Source: Mycobacterium sp. SMC-4
GTDB lineage: Bacteria; Actinomycetota; Actinomycetes; Mycobacteriales; Mycobacteriaceae
Reading direction: 5' to 3'
Length of the DNA stretch: 25,902 nt
Assembly: GCF_025263265.1 (NCBI RefSeq)
Contig: NZ_CP079873.1
Span: 1-25,902 of the forward strand
Each line of letters starts with the position of its first letter. Positions within the stretch are counted from its first letter, which is position 1. The notes under the pieces are model-generated. The model saw nothing but the letters and a program-made list of their open reading frames with translations, was not told where the DNA came from and ran no database searches. Shown here one piece after another: positions 13,973 to 21,389 of the stretch. The position numbers and the translations under genes were made by a program.

Positions 13973-14209
13973 TCAGAGGGTGACGTAGCGGCGGGTGCGG
14001 CGCCGGCGTCGCCACAGGTACAGACGGCGGCGCAGCCGAGCACGACGGGAGCGGCGGATGATCAGCACCGGCTGCTCGGCGACGGACCGATGGTCGATCG
14101 CGGCGAGGGCGGCGATCAGCGCCGCCGCGGACCCGCCGCGGTCGGGGTGGTGCCGCCGGGCGGCGGCTCGGCGGGCCCTCCCACGATCGCGAGCCGCCGA
14201 GTCGGTCAC
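13973..14209 (-). CDS. Tiny Arg-rich protein with a J-domain-like HPD motif
   Basis: A 78-aa protein: MTDSAARDRGRARRAAARRH then HPDRGGSAAALIAALAAIDHR, ending in a very basic tail (RRSRRARLRRRLYLWRRRRR). The ARRHHPDRGGS segment copies the helix II-loop of DnaJ J-domains, including the HPD triad that stimulates DnaK, followed by a helix. The rest of a J-domain (helix I, full helix III) is lacking. Start and stop overlap or adjoin neighbouring Asp23-cluster genes (ATG 14209 overlaps the upstream stop at 14206), supporting it as a gene. It might recruit DnaK or bind RNA/DNA. Confidence 0.65.
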   Translation of the reverse strand: MTDSAARDRGRARRAAARRHHPDRGGSAAALIAALAAIDHRSVAEQPVLIIRRSRRARLRRRLYLWRRRRRTRRYVTL

Positions 14210-14526
14210 GGCATCCCGTTGGTGGGGGCCGGTGCGACGTCTTCGACGGTCACGTTGACCTCCACGCCGGGATGTAGGCTCCCGACGACGCTGCGGACCG
14301 CGGCAGCGGTGTCGCGCACCGCGACGCCGAACACCACCACGACGTGGACGTCGACGACGGTGTCGGTGAGGCGGATGCCGGCCACGCGCCGTCCGGGAAG
14401 GTAGGTGCCGACCTCGCCGAACATGCCGGGGTGCAACGCGGCGACGCCGGGAACCGCCAGCACCGCGGCGGCGAGCCGGTCGGCGGGTTCGGGCGGTGCC
14501 GGCGTCGCCGCATACCCCTCGGTCAC
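14206..14526 (-). CDS. Divergent Asp23-like protein (copy 2 of the run)
   Basis: A 106-aa protein from GTG 14526, directly after the TAG of the upstream Asp23 gene. It contains ADRLAAAVLAVPGVAALHPG, YLPGRRVAGIRLTDTVVDVHV and VVGSLHPGVEVNVTVEDVAP, matching the strand/helix order of Asp23 proteins (IAxxVxxVPGVxxL; VxVxxxVxV; VNVxVxDV). It is shorter than the main copy and lacks its N-terminal leader. Co-expression is almost certain from packing. Confidence 0.75.
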   Translation of the reverse strand: MTEGYAATPAPPEPADRLAAAVLAVPGVAALHPGMFGEVGTYLPGRRVAGIRLTDTVVDVHVVVVFGVAVRDTAAAVRSVVGSLHPGVEVNVTVEDVAPAPTNGMP

Positions 14527-15003
14527 CTACTGCACCCGCGCCGGGCGGCTGCTGTCGGTGCTGGTGGTGTCCTCGTCGCTGTCGTCTTCGACGTGCACGT
14601 CGTTGACGGTGATGTTGACCTCGGTGACCTCCAGGCCGGTCATCTTCTCGATCGCGGCGATCACGTTGCGACGGATCCCGTTGGCCAGATCGGCGATCGC
14701 GACGCCGTAGTCGGCGACGATCTCGATGTCGATGGCGGCCTGCTTCTCGCCCACCTCCACCGACACACCCTGAGAGTGGTTGACCGTCGCGCCGGGGATC
14801 CGCTCGCGCAGCGATCCCACAATGCGCGACGCTCCGCCGCCCAGGTCGTAGACGCCGTGCACTTCACGTGCCGAGAGACCGGCGATCTTGGAGACCACCG
14901 TGTCGGCGATCGTGGTCTTGCCCTGGGAGGTGGTCAACGCCGAATCGGTGGCGGTGACCGCCGGGGTCTTCGGTGCGGTGGTGGGGGGCTGGGTGCTCGT
15001 CAT
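14527..15003 (-). CDS. asp23: Asp23/Gls24-family envelope stress protein (main copy)
   Basis: A 158-aa protein from ATG 15003 with AAAGGAACC upstream. A Thr/Pro-rich N-terminal 30 residues lead into the full Asp23 domain: TTIADTVVSKIAGLSAREVH, GVYDLGGGASRIVGSL, GVSVEVGEKQAAIDIEIVA, DLANGIRRNVIAAIEKMTG and VTEVNITVNDVHVEDD. The best match in the window to classic Asp23, and the first gene of the long minus-strand run, so its upstream region must hold the main promoter. That region is shared with the divergent sigma-factor gene. Confidence 0.93.
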   Translation of the reverse strand: MTSTQPPTTAPKTPAVTATDSALTTSQGKTTIADTVVSKIAGLSAREVHGVYDLGGGASRIVGSLRERIPGATVNHSQGVSVEVGEKQAAIDIEIVADYGVAIADLANGIRRNVIAAIEKMTGLEVTEVNITVNDVHVEDDSDEDTTSTDSSRPARVQ

Positions 15004-15109
15004 GGGCACGGTTCCTTTCACGATCCTCGTCTGGGTTACGCAGGCGTAGACGCGGCCCCGGCATCGAAGTGCACGCCCAACCCCATGATTGTGATGTAGA
15101 ACACATGTA

Positions 15110-15162
15110 CCCACTTTGTGGGGTGCGCGTGAGAAGTTTTGTCCCGACACTGTTGCGGGTGT
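15110..15162 (+). promoter_or_regulatory. Divergent control region: SigF-like promoter and small palindrome
   Basis: GTTTT (15136-15140), 16 bases, then GGGTGT (15157-15162) is close to the mycobacterial SigF consensus GTTT-N15-17-GGGTA, about 50 bases before the sigma-factor start. A palindrome CCCAC-TTT-GTGGG lies at 15110-15122, between the two divergent genes. A matching promoter for the Asp23 run on the minus strand was not found with confidence. Confidence 0.4.
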
Positions 15163-15210
15163 GGCTGGGTCACCTCGCGCCGCGAGCCGGCCTCGGGAGG
15201 AGGTCGCCGC

Positions 15211-15795
15211 GTGGTGGACACCCCACCCCGTGACACCGGCACGGACCCATCGCGCCTAGGTGACCGCACCCTGGCGGCGGCCGCCGCCATGGGTGAACGG
15301 GCGGCATTCGAGACGATCGTGCACCGCTACGGCCCGCTGCTCTACGGCTACGTCCGGCGCATGATCAGCGACCAGGCCGGGGCCGACGACGTGGTGCAGG
15401 AGACCTTCGTCGCCGCCTGGCGCCAGATCGACGGGTATCGCGGTGACGCCGCTCTCAAGACGTGGCTGTTCCGGATCTGTGACCGCAAGATCATCGACTC
15501 GCGCCGGGTGCGCTACGCCGAACCCATCGACGACCGCCTCCTCGACCCCATCGACCCGTCCGCGGACTCGGATCCGACAATCGTGTTGTCCAACAACGAG
15601 TTTCTGGCCGCCCTGGAACGCGCCCTGGCCGAACTGCCCGTCCGACAACGCGCGGTGTGGGTGTTGCGCGAGATCAACGGCTTGACGTTCCCCCAGATCG
15701 GCATGACCCTGACACTGAGCCCCGGAGCAGCGCGTGGACACCACCACCGGGCTCAATCCACCCTCCGGCAAAGGATGCAGCGATGGCAGCACTGA
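15211..15795 (+). CDS. ECF-type RNA polymerase sigma factor
   Basis: A 194-aa protein from GTG 15211 (or 15214), after GGAGGAGG. Sigma-2 region: AFETIVHRYGPLLYGYVRRM, then QAGADDVVQETFVAAWRQID and LKTWLFRICDRKIIDSRRVR (-10 recognition). Linker: an acidic stretch DPIDPSADSDPT. Sigma-4 region: ALAELPVRQRAVWVLREING, then LTFPQIGMTLTLSPGAARGH (HTH for the -35). No C-terminal extension, and no anti-sigma gene next to it; instead the stop overlaps an Asp23-like gene. It probably drives the divergent Asp23 run or itself. Confidence 0.92.
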   Translation: MVDTPPRDTGTDPSRLGDRTLAAAAAMGERAAFETIVHRYGPLLYGYVRRMISDQAGADDVVQETFVAAWRQIDGYRGDAALKTWLFRICDRKIIDSRRVRYAEPIDDRLLDPIDPSADSDPTIVLSNNEFLAALERALAELPVRQRAVWVLREINGLTFPQIGMTLTLSPGAARGHHHRAQSTLRQRMQRWQH

Positions 15796-16262
15796 ACGGG
15801 GACGACCCGCTCGGCGTGCTGCTCTCCCGCGCCGGGCAAGCCTTGCGGGAATTGAGTGAACCCGGCTGGGATCGCATCGCCGACACCGTGATCGCCGCGG
15901 TGCGCAACACCCCCCGATCGGGATGGCCGGTCGCCGTCGAGGACCCCGACCCCCAGCAGCCACCGCTGCCAGGATGCATCGCGGTCAGTGATCTGGTCAT
16001 CCGCGCCGCGCTGGCCGCAGCGCTGCGCGTCGATGAGATCTGCGCCCCCAGTGCGGTCGACGTCCATCTCGATGGCACCGAGCTGCAGCGCGTCAGCGTG
16101 CAGATCACCGGCCGCTACGGCAACCGGCTCACCGAGGTCGCCGACCACGTGCGCGACCTCGCCGCCAGCATCCTCGACGACCTGCTCGGAGTCGCCGCCC
16201 TCGGGCATCAGATCGACGTCGCCGTCATCGACATCGTGCGCGGCAACCCGCTCGACGAGTAG
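15783..16262 (+). CDS. Asp23-like protein coupled to the sigma factor
   Basis: A 159-aa protein from ATG 15783, preceded by AAAGGA and overlapping the end of the sigma gene by 13 bases. N-terminal part: DPLGVLLSRAGQALRELSEP then GWDRIADTVIAAVRNTPRSG. C-terminal Asp23-type domain: SDLVIRAALAAALRVDEICA, VDVHLDGTELQRVSVQITGR, EVADHVRDLAASILDDLLG and HQIDVAVIDIVRG. No membrane segment. The place next to an ECF sigma gene is where an anti-sigma factor usually lies, so it might modulate the sigma factor; that is inference. Confidence 0.75.
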   Translation: MAALNGDDPLGVLLSRAGQALRELSEPGWDRIADTVIAAVRNTPRSGWPVAVEDPDPQQPPLPGCIAVSDLVIRAALAAALRVDEICAPSAVDVHLDGTELQRVSVQITGRYGNRLTEVADHVRDLAASILDDLLGVAALGHQIDVAVIDIVRGNPLDE

Positions 16263-16333
16263 CGACCGCCAGCACTGCGGCGGAGCTGAAAGGCTTTTAG
16301 ACGCGTTCGCCAGACAGACGTGCTCGAACAAAG

Positions 16334-16738
16334 TCAACTAGCAGGTGGGATCGGCCACCTATGTGCGCGGCGACTCTCAGTCGTGGCGCTATCCCGTGGG
16401 TCGTGGTACCCCTCGCGGGTCGCAGGACGCTGTGTGGGGCGACGCCACAGAAAGATCGGATGCTGGCCGGCGCGGTCGACGAGGACGTACTTGATGTAGC
16501 CCTGGGCGATGAGTGCCGTGGGATCGCACCGGCGTTCGCGGTGACATTCCACGATCGGCACAGTGCCGGCGAAGACCGTGCTGCACCGCTGCCCGGTCGT
16601 AGCACCACACCGCGGACAGTACGACCCCAGTAGGTCCCGGCCACCATCACCAGTCACCGGTTGGGGCCTAGGTGCGCGGGAAGACGCTGGGCGCGGTGAG
16701 GGCCATCGCGCCCAGCGCGAATCTGATTGCTCAGACAC
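16334..16738 (-). CDS. Small protein with a CxxC zinc-binding motif
   Basis: A 134-aa frame from GTG 16738. The readable core is LLGSYCPRCGATTGQRCSTV, then FAGTVPIVECHRERRCDP: CPxCGA...GQRC...H/C, the pattern of short treble-clef zinc fingers common in actinobacterial plasmid and phage proteins. After it come ALIAQGYIKYVLVDRAGQHP and a basic, poorly structured tail. GTG 16657 is an alternative start just ahead of the finger. It follows the MscS-like gene on the same strand after 67 bases. Function unknown. Confidence 0.55.
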   Translation of the reverse strand: MSEQSDSRWARWPSPRPASSRAPRPQPVTGDGGRDLLGSYCPRCGATTGQRCSTVFAGTVPIVECHRERRCDPTALIAQGYIKYVLVDRAGQHPIFLWRRPTQRPATREGYHDPRDSATTESRRAHRWPIPPAS

Positions 16739-16805
16739 GTGTGACTTTGCTTCTGCGCCGCGTTGTCCGGACTGCCTGGGCCTTGGCCCCGGTTGGCGGT
16801 AGCCC

Positions 16806-17717
16806 TCAGTAACCCTGCTGACGCGGATAGGGGTTGTCGCCGTATGAGGGTGGTTGCGGCTGACCCGGCTGCGGATAGCCGGGCTGCTGGTAGCCGGCAG
16901 GCGGCTGACCCGGTTGCGGATAGCCGGGCTGCTGGTAGCCGGCAGGCGGCTGGTCCGACTGCGGATAGCTCGACGGGTCGCTGTAGCTGCTCGGCAGTGG
17001 CGGCGCCTGCCCCTGATCGTGGGGCTGCTGCCCGGGTCCGCTCGACGAGGACACCTTGTCGCGGATGGTGCGGCTCTCGTTCTCGGCCTTGTCGAGGTAG
17101 CTTTCCCAGCGCTGCTGCATGGGCTTGATCAACCCCCCGCCGACCCCGACGACGAGAATTCCGCCGATGGTCCCGAGGATGGCGACCAGGACGGGCAGGG
17201 TGACCGTCAGCGCGATACCGACCTGGTTGAGGGCTGCGATGATGCCCAGACCAAGAATGGAAATGCTCGCGATGTTGGCCAGCATCCGCCCGTAGGACAG
17301 CCCGCTCAAGGTGTTGGCCAACAGATCCCGCACCGCAGCCGCGATCGCCGAGGCGACGACGACGATGATCAGGGCCACCAACAACTTCGGCAGGAACGCG
17401 ATGACTCCGGAGATGAGGTCGCTGATCGGATTGGCCCCGAACACCCCGAATGCCAGTTGTAGAACAAACAGCAGCAGCGCGTAGTAGACGATTTTGCTGG
17501 CGATGGTGGAGGCGTCGTACTGGCTTCTTGCCAACGCGCGCTTGACGCCCCCGCGCTCCACGGCGCGGTCGAACCCGACACGTTCGAGGATCTTGTCGAC
17601 CGCTTTGGCGATCAGCTTGACCACTATCCACCCAATAATCAGAATGAGGAGGAAGGCCACCAGTTTAGGTGCGAAGGTGGCGATCTCGCGCCACATGTCA
17701 TTGAGAGCGTCTCTCAC
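16806..17717 (-). CDS. MscS-like membrane protein with Pro/Gln/Tyr-rich repeat tail
   Basis: A 303-aa protein from GTG 17717 (AAGGAG ten bases upstream). About five membrane segments, e.g. KLVAFLLILIIGWIVVKLIA (helix 1), SKIVYYALLLFVLQLAFGVF, LLVALIIVVVASAIAAAV, IASISILGLGIIAALNQVG and LTVTLPVLVAILGTIGGIL. This arrangement matches the conserved-TM-helix family related to small mechanosensitive channels, but it lacks a full MscS beta-domain. The C-terminal 75 residues are cytoplasmic and low-complexity (PPAGYQQPGYPQPGQ twice). A possible SigF-like promoter is GTGT-N16-GGGTAG (17803-17778). Probably osmotic or envelope stress. Confidence 0.8.
   Translation of the reverse strand: MRDALNDMWREIATFAPKLVAFLLILIIGWIVVKLIAKAVDKILERVGFDRAVERGGVKRALARSQYDASTIASKIVYYALLLFVLQLAFGVFGANPISDLISGVIAFLPKLLVALIIVVVASAIAAAVRDLLANTLSGLSYGRMLANIASISILGLGIIAALNQVGIALTVTLPVLVAILGTIGGILVVGVGGGLIKPMQQRWESYLDKAENESRTIRDKVSSSSGPGQQPHDQGQAPPLPSSYSDPSSYPQSDQPPAGYQQPGYPQPGQPPAGYQQPGYPQPGQPQPPSYGDNPYPRQQGY
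16860..16949 (-). repeat. Two 45-bp tandem repeats in the channel gene
   Basis: Copies at 16860-16904 and 16905-16949 differ at one base seen (c/t near position 10 of the unit) and encode two copies of the 15-residue unit PPAGYQQPGYPQPGQ. A third, degenerate unit follows. In-frame repeats like these change copy number readily without disrupting the gene. Confidence 0.85.
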
Positions 17718-17904
17718 GATGCGTGTGCTCCTTCTGGTCAAGACCTGTCGGGCCAGGCCTGGGTACGTCGCTGGCAACTACCCGCTAAAGGCACGACCTA
17801 CACTTCGTCCACCGGTGAGGCGCGCGCCTCTTAGATACGAATGGCCGTTCTGCCCGATTCCGAACAGTGCGGCCCCAACCCTGGGCCGCACTGTTCCCCA
17901 CGAT

Positions 17905-18705
17905 CTATTCACGCTGGTGGGCGGCACCCGGCCCGTCAGCCCCGTCCAGCCAGTTCCGCACCAGTCCGCCGTCGTGCGCTTCGACGGACCTGAGTTCGGT
18001 GAGCGTCGGGTGCCCGGCAGCCAGCAGTGCTCTGTCGGTGCCCTCCTCGGATTCCTCGGACATCTCGAACTCGGTGAGCCGCACGTCACCAGCACGGACT
18101 TCATCGACACGCGTTTGCACCGCACCGCCACACGCCAGACGGGCGTGGCGAATTGGTCCTAGATCGGTCGCTGCTCGATCGGGAACGTTGAGGGACAGCA
18201 CTGTAGCTTCGGGCGCCTCGACAAGCAGTGTCAGCACCTGCGCCACGAGCCCGGCGGCGGTTTCCCAGTGCCGATTGCCGATGGGATGCAGCGCCACATC
18301 CAGTGACACTGCCAGCGCTCGGGTGTCGTTGATCTTCGCAGTCAAGGCGGCGCCGACAGTGCCCGAATGCAGCACGGCCCGACCAACATTGGCGCCATGG
18401 TTGATTCCGGACAACACGAGGTCCGGTCGCGGGTCGAGCCAACCGTTGAGCGCCGCGGCGACGATGTATGCGGGCTGGGCGCGGACCGCCCACGCCGCGA
18501 GGGCGGGCAGGCCGGGCAGCTCGCGGCGCTCAACCACCATGCGGCCTTCCCGGCGGACCGCGCTCAGCGCAGCGCTCGCACCACTGGCCTGCTCCGCGGG
18601 CGCGGCCACGACCACATCCAGCCCCACCGCGCTGGCCGCAGCTGCCAAAGCGTGCAGGCCAGGCGAGTCGATCCCGTCGTCATTAGTTACCAACGCGCGC
18701 GTCAC
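17905..18705 (-). CDS. surE: SurE-family 5'-nucleotidase
   Basis: A metal-dependent nucleoside monophosphate phosphatase of the survival protein SurE family. Start GTG 18705 follows GGAGG six bases upstream. Motifs: TRALVTNDDGIDSPGLHAL (the NDDG metal site, residues 8-11), VVVAAPAEQASGASAAL, then PDLVLSGINHGANVG (the SGxNxG motif), HSGTVGAALTAKINDTRALA and VLSLNVPD. At 266 aa it is a normal length. It lies 49 bases after the PfkB gene, so probably one operon. SurE is linked to stationary-phase and stress survival; substrate preference is not readable. Confidence 0.93.
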   Translation of the reverse strand: MTRALVTNDDGIDSPGLHALAAAASAVGLDVVVAAPAEQASGASAALSAVRREGRMVVERRELPGLPALAAWAVRAQPAYIVAAALNGWLDPRPDLVLSGINHGANVGRAVLHSGTVGAALTAKINDTRALAVSLDVALHPIGNRHWETAAGLVAQVLTLLVEAPEATVLSLNVPDRAATDLGPIRHARLACGGAVQTRVDEVRAGDVRLTEFEMSEESEEGTDRALLAAGHPTLTELRSVEAHDGGLVRNWLDGADGPGAAHQRE

Positions 18706-18754
18706 CTGACGGCCTCCATCCCATCGATCGGGCCTTTGGCCCCGATGTCGGCCA

Positions 18755-19768
18755 TCATTCCCACGGGCGTAGCTCGACGCGTTCTGCGAGAGTCTTCACG
18801 GCCTGGGCACCACCGGTGCCCAGGCCGTGACGCACGACGTTGAGCGCCCCGCACGCCGCACCGACCTGAAGTGCTCGGCGCAGTGAACAACCGCTTGCCA
18901 GCGCGGCGACAATGCCCGCGGTCATCGAGTCCCCAGCGCCGGCCGGGTCGGCCGGCTCCAACTGCGGCATCACGACCTCCAACACGGCCCCACCCCGTAC
19001 CCCGTCATCACCGGAGTCATCGAGCAGGGCCAAGGCCGGTGCCGCCCCGGACCGGGACACCACGATGGTGCCCGCACCCTCGTCGCGCAGGGTGCGCATG
19101 GCGGTGATCAAGTCGTCGGGTTCCTCGGACGTGGCACGGCCGTCGGCGAGCAATTCCTCGTGGCTCACCTTGATCAAGTCCGGCCCACCCGCGAGAACCG
19201 CCTCAAGCCGCTCTCCAGCCAGGTCGGCGGCCACTGTGCACCCATTGGCAGCCAAATCGGTGGTCAGGCGCCGGTACAGATCCGCGGGTACCACCCGGTC
19301 ATCCTGCGGACCGGACAACAACACCCGACCGTGCGTGAGCCCCTCAGTCAGGGTCAGTTCGTACAGCGAGTCGAGTTCATGGCGGTCCAGGGCGCTACCG
19401 GGGCTCTCGGCGATGACCTCCCTACTGCCCGTGCGGCGGTCATGCACGTAGGCCCCGTTGCGTGAACTGACGGGAACGCTTCGCACGGTGACCTCCGCGG
19501 CCGGTAGCAGGTGCCCGAGCACCGACCCCGTCTCTCCTCCCAACGCGGCACACAGCACGGTCGGCACGCCAAGCGAAGACACCATGCGTGACTGCCACAC
19601 ACCCTGACCGCCGGCGTGCACGTGGATATCGGCCTCACCGGCACGGTCCTCCACGATCACAGTCAGAACCGGTAACGGAGCGAAAATGACCACGACATCC
19701 GAGTGGTGCGGTCCCAGCCACGCCTCCGGTGTCTCGCTGACTGTGTTTTGCGGCGGTGTGCTCGTCAT
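18755..19768 (-). CDS. PfkB-family sugar kinase
   Basis: A 337-aa ribokinase/PfkB-type kinase, closest in layout to 1-phosphofructokinase/tagatose-6-phosphate kinases. Seen: DVVVIFAPLPVLTVIVEDRA, HAGGQGVWQSRMVSSLG (the Gly-rich sugar-binding motif), SGPQDDRVVPADLYRRL, and the C-terminal signature PADPAGAGDSMTAGIVAALA with the catalytic Asp of GAGDS. In mycobacteria a pfkB gene of the dormancy regulon sits with other stress genes, which fits this context. ATG 19768 overlaps the preceding small gene as ATGA; surE follows. Confidence 0.88.
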   Translation of the reverse strand: MTSTPPQNTVSETPEAWLGPHHSDVVVIFAPLPVLTVIVEDRAGEADIHVHAGGQGVWQSRMVSSLGVPTVLCAALGGETGSVLGHLLPAAEVTVRSVPVSSRNGAYVHDRRTGSREVIAESPGSALDRHELDSLYELTLTEGLTHGRVLLSGPQDDRVVPADLYRRLTTDLAANGCTVAADLAGERLEAVLAGGPDLIKVSHEELLADGRATSEEPDDLITAMRTLRDEGAGTIVVSRSGAAPALALLDDSGDDGVRGGAVLEVVMPQLEPADPAGAGDSMTAGIVAALASGCSLRRALQVGAACGALNVVRHGLGTGGAQAVKTLAERVELRPWE

Positions 19769-19959
19769 GCGCGGGTGAGTACCCGTTCGACGGTCATCAC
19801 CCGTCTTGACACCGCGACGTGTTTCTCAGCCACCTGCTGCCGGTTCACCTCGTAAAAGTGCGAGAGACGTCGAAGATCCCCAGGCGGTCCTCGGGACATC
19901 CAGGCCATCCGAGCAGAGGTACGGAGCTTGTCGTTGGCGCTCCTCAGCTTGCTCAGCAT
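19765..19959 (-). CDS. Small basic protein coupled to pfkB, 64 aa
   Basis: Not recognised. From ATG 19959 (MLSKLRSANDKLRTSARMAW), with a GGAAAAGG stretch just upstream, to a stop overlapping the pfkB ATG. It continues MSRGPPGDLRRLSHFYEVNR and ends in QQVAEKHVAVSRRVMTVERVL, likely two helices. The ATGA overlap with pfkB supports it as a genuine first gene of a three-gene operon. The frame stays open to 20061 but then overlaps the divergent GAF-ANTAR gene. Confidence 0.55.
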   Translation of the reverse strand: MLSKLRSANDKLRTSARMAWMSRGPPGDLRRLSHFYEVNRQQVAEKHVAVSRRVMTVERVLTRA

Positions 19960-20029
19960 GCCTTTTCCGAGACGGAGATGCCGGTTCTGAGTCCTGAAAG
20001 ACGAGGTTCGTGGGCATCGTTTAACGTGA

Positions 20030-20746
20030 ATGTTTGTGGTGGATGCGGAACCGCAGGGCAACGAGCTGGCGCAGGTCTTCGGTGACTTGGCTATCGAGTT
20101 GCATGGCGCAGATCAGGGTGAGGCGACGTTGCGGGCAATTGCCGCCGCCGCCGTCAGGATCATCCCCGGCGTGCAGTTTGCCGGCATCTCAGTAGTCCGG
20201 GGAGGCAAGGTCATAACGGTGGTTCCGACCGATGAGGTAATCCGCGAGCTGGACATCGCGCAAACGGCGGCCAACGAAGGGCCTTGTCTGAGTGCGCTAC
20301 GCGAGCATCGCACCGTGCATATGGCTGACATGGCCGCAGATGGGCGATGGCCCCGCTTCACCGCCGCCGCGCTGGAGCGAGGAATTCGCAGTTCACTGTC
20401 GTTTCAACTGTTCGTCGCCCCGAACAACAACCTCGGCAGCCTCAACCTTTATGCCCGCGAGCTGCACGTGTTCGACGACGAAGCGACCATCGTCGGAGAC
20501 ATCCTGGCCCAACACGCGTCGGTGGCTATGGCCGGATCAGCGGCCGAAGCCCAGTTCGACAAGGCACTCGCCAGTCGCGACATCATCGGACAAGCCAAGG
20601 GCATTCTGATGCACCGCGCCAATGTTGATGCCCTGCAAGCGTTTCAGATGCTCATCGATGTATCCCAGACCACGAACACCAAGCTCTTGAAGGTGGCCGA
20701 ACTCCTCGTCGACGAACACGTTGCATCCCTACCTAAACCCCAATGA
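20030..20746 (+). CDS. GAF-ANTAR regulator 1
   Basis: A 238-aa protein. GAF domain (about 15-165): ATLRAIAAAAVRIIPGVQFA, GISVVRGGKVITVVPTDEV, NEGPCLSALREHRTVHMADM and GIRSSLSFQLFVAPNNNLGS. ANTAR domain (about 175-232): DKALASRDIIGQAKGILMHR then ANVDALQAFQMLIDVSQTTN. ANTAR domains bind tandem RNA hairpins and prevent transcription termination; the GAF domain senses a ligand or redox state. ATG 20030 is used, though GTG 20039 is also possible. It diverges from the pfkB-surE operon; its targets are unknown. Confidence 0.9.
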   Translation: MFVVDAEPQGNELAQVFGDLAIELHGADQGEATLRAIAAAAVRIIPGVQFAGISVVRGGKVITVVPTDEVIRELDIAQTAANEGPCLSALREHRTVHMADMAADGRWPRFTAAALERGIRSSLSFQLFVAPNNNLGSLNLYARELHVFDDEATIVGDILAQHASVAMAGSAAEAQFDKALASRDIIGQAKGILMHRANVDALQAFQMLIDVSQTTNTKLLKVAELLVDEHVASLPKPQ

Positions 20747-20801
20747 AATTGGAGCCCACTACTACTCGGCCGGAGAACAGCGCGACGGATGTAAGCACAC
20801 T

Positions 20802-20842
20802 GTCTCGTTTCTAGCATTCAAGACGTCTCAGGTCTTGTCTCG
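20802..20842 (+). other. Recombination-site-like element A
   Basis: GTCTCGTTTCTA...AAGAC (20802-20824) resembles res subsite I of the recombinase at 23950 (10 of the first 12 bases match). A second TGTCTCG begins at 20836, 35 bases after the first (20801). It lies in the gap before the monooxygenase-like gene. See elements B, C and D. Confidence 0.45.
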
Positions 20843-20881
20843 GCCGGTTGGTGGGCGGCTGCCTTGGTCAACGATTGACCA

Positions 20882-21217
20882 GTGGTCGTGCTGGCGTCGC
20901 GGTTTCAACTGCGCCGCTACCGCGACGTGGTTCCCTTCTTCGTCGCCGCCTTGCGCATCGATGCCGAGGTGCGGCGTTCTGAGGGCGCCGTTGGATTGGC
21001 GCTCATCGCCCAGCCTTTGCGCCGCACGTTCTACACGCTCAGTGCGTGGCGAGATCAAGCCGCCATCGATGCGATGATCGCCACCGAGCCGCACCGCTCC
21101 GTCATGTTGCGATACCGCGAGCTGACCTCGGATTCCCGTTTCACGACGTGGTCAGCATCGGATGCGACGCCGCCCACCTGGCAGGACGCGCGGCATCACC
21201 TAGGTGCCTCCGGGTAG
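20882..21217 (+). CDS. Monooxygenase-like (ABM/DUF3291-type) small protein
   Basis: A 111-aa protein from GTG 20882; an in-frame TGA at 20876 limits the start. Sequence VVLASRFQLRRYRDVVPFFV, then RSEGAVGLALIAQPLRRTFY, TLSAWRDQAAIDAMIATEPH and RSVMLRYRELTSDSRFTTWS follows the ferredoxin-like pattern of antibiotic-biosynthesis-monooxygenase and related proteins of actinobacteria (the LxAWxDxxAxxxFxxxxPH motif). It is a single-gene unit flanked by recombination-site-like elements A and B. No ribosome site is obvious. The substrate cannot be inferred. Confidence 0.7.
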   Translation: MVVLASRFQLRRYRDVVPFFVAALRIDAEVRRSEGAVGLALIAQPLRRTFYTLSAWRDQAAIDAMIATEPHRSVMLRYRELTSDSRFTTWSASDATPPTWQDARHHLGASG

Positions 21218-21273
21218 TCGACTCGACTGCAGACGAGCGGTCGCGTCGCGGTCACCGCGGAGGACTGTCCGGC

Positions 21274-21313
21274 GTCTCGTTTGTAAAGATCTGACCGATC
21301 ACGTCCTGTCTCA
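21274..21313 (+). other. Recombination-site-like element B
   Basis: GTCTCGTTTGTAAAGA...GAC (21274-21295) matches res subsite I at 23811 in 15 of 24 aligned bases. TGTCTCA at 21307 lies 34 bases on. The following bases TACTCGA repeat those after TGTCTCA at 23906. It lies between the convergent ends of the monooxygenase-like gene and GAF-ANTAR 2, so it is not a promoter of a nearby gene. Confidence 0.5.
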
Positions 21314-21389
21314 CGTACTCGACCGCCAAGTGCCGATGACCGGTAAATCGGGGCGTCGTGCCGATGGCCTCCGGGGGTGCCACGCTTCG

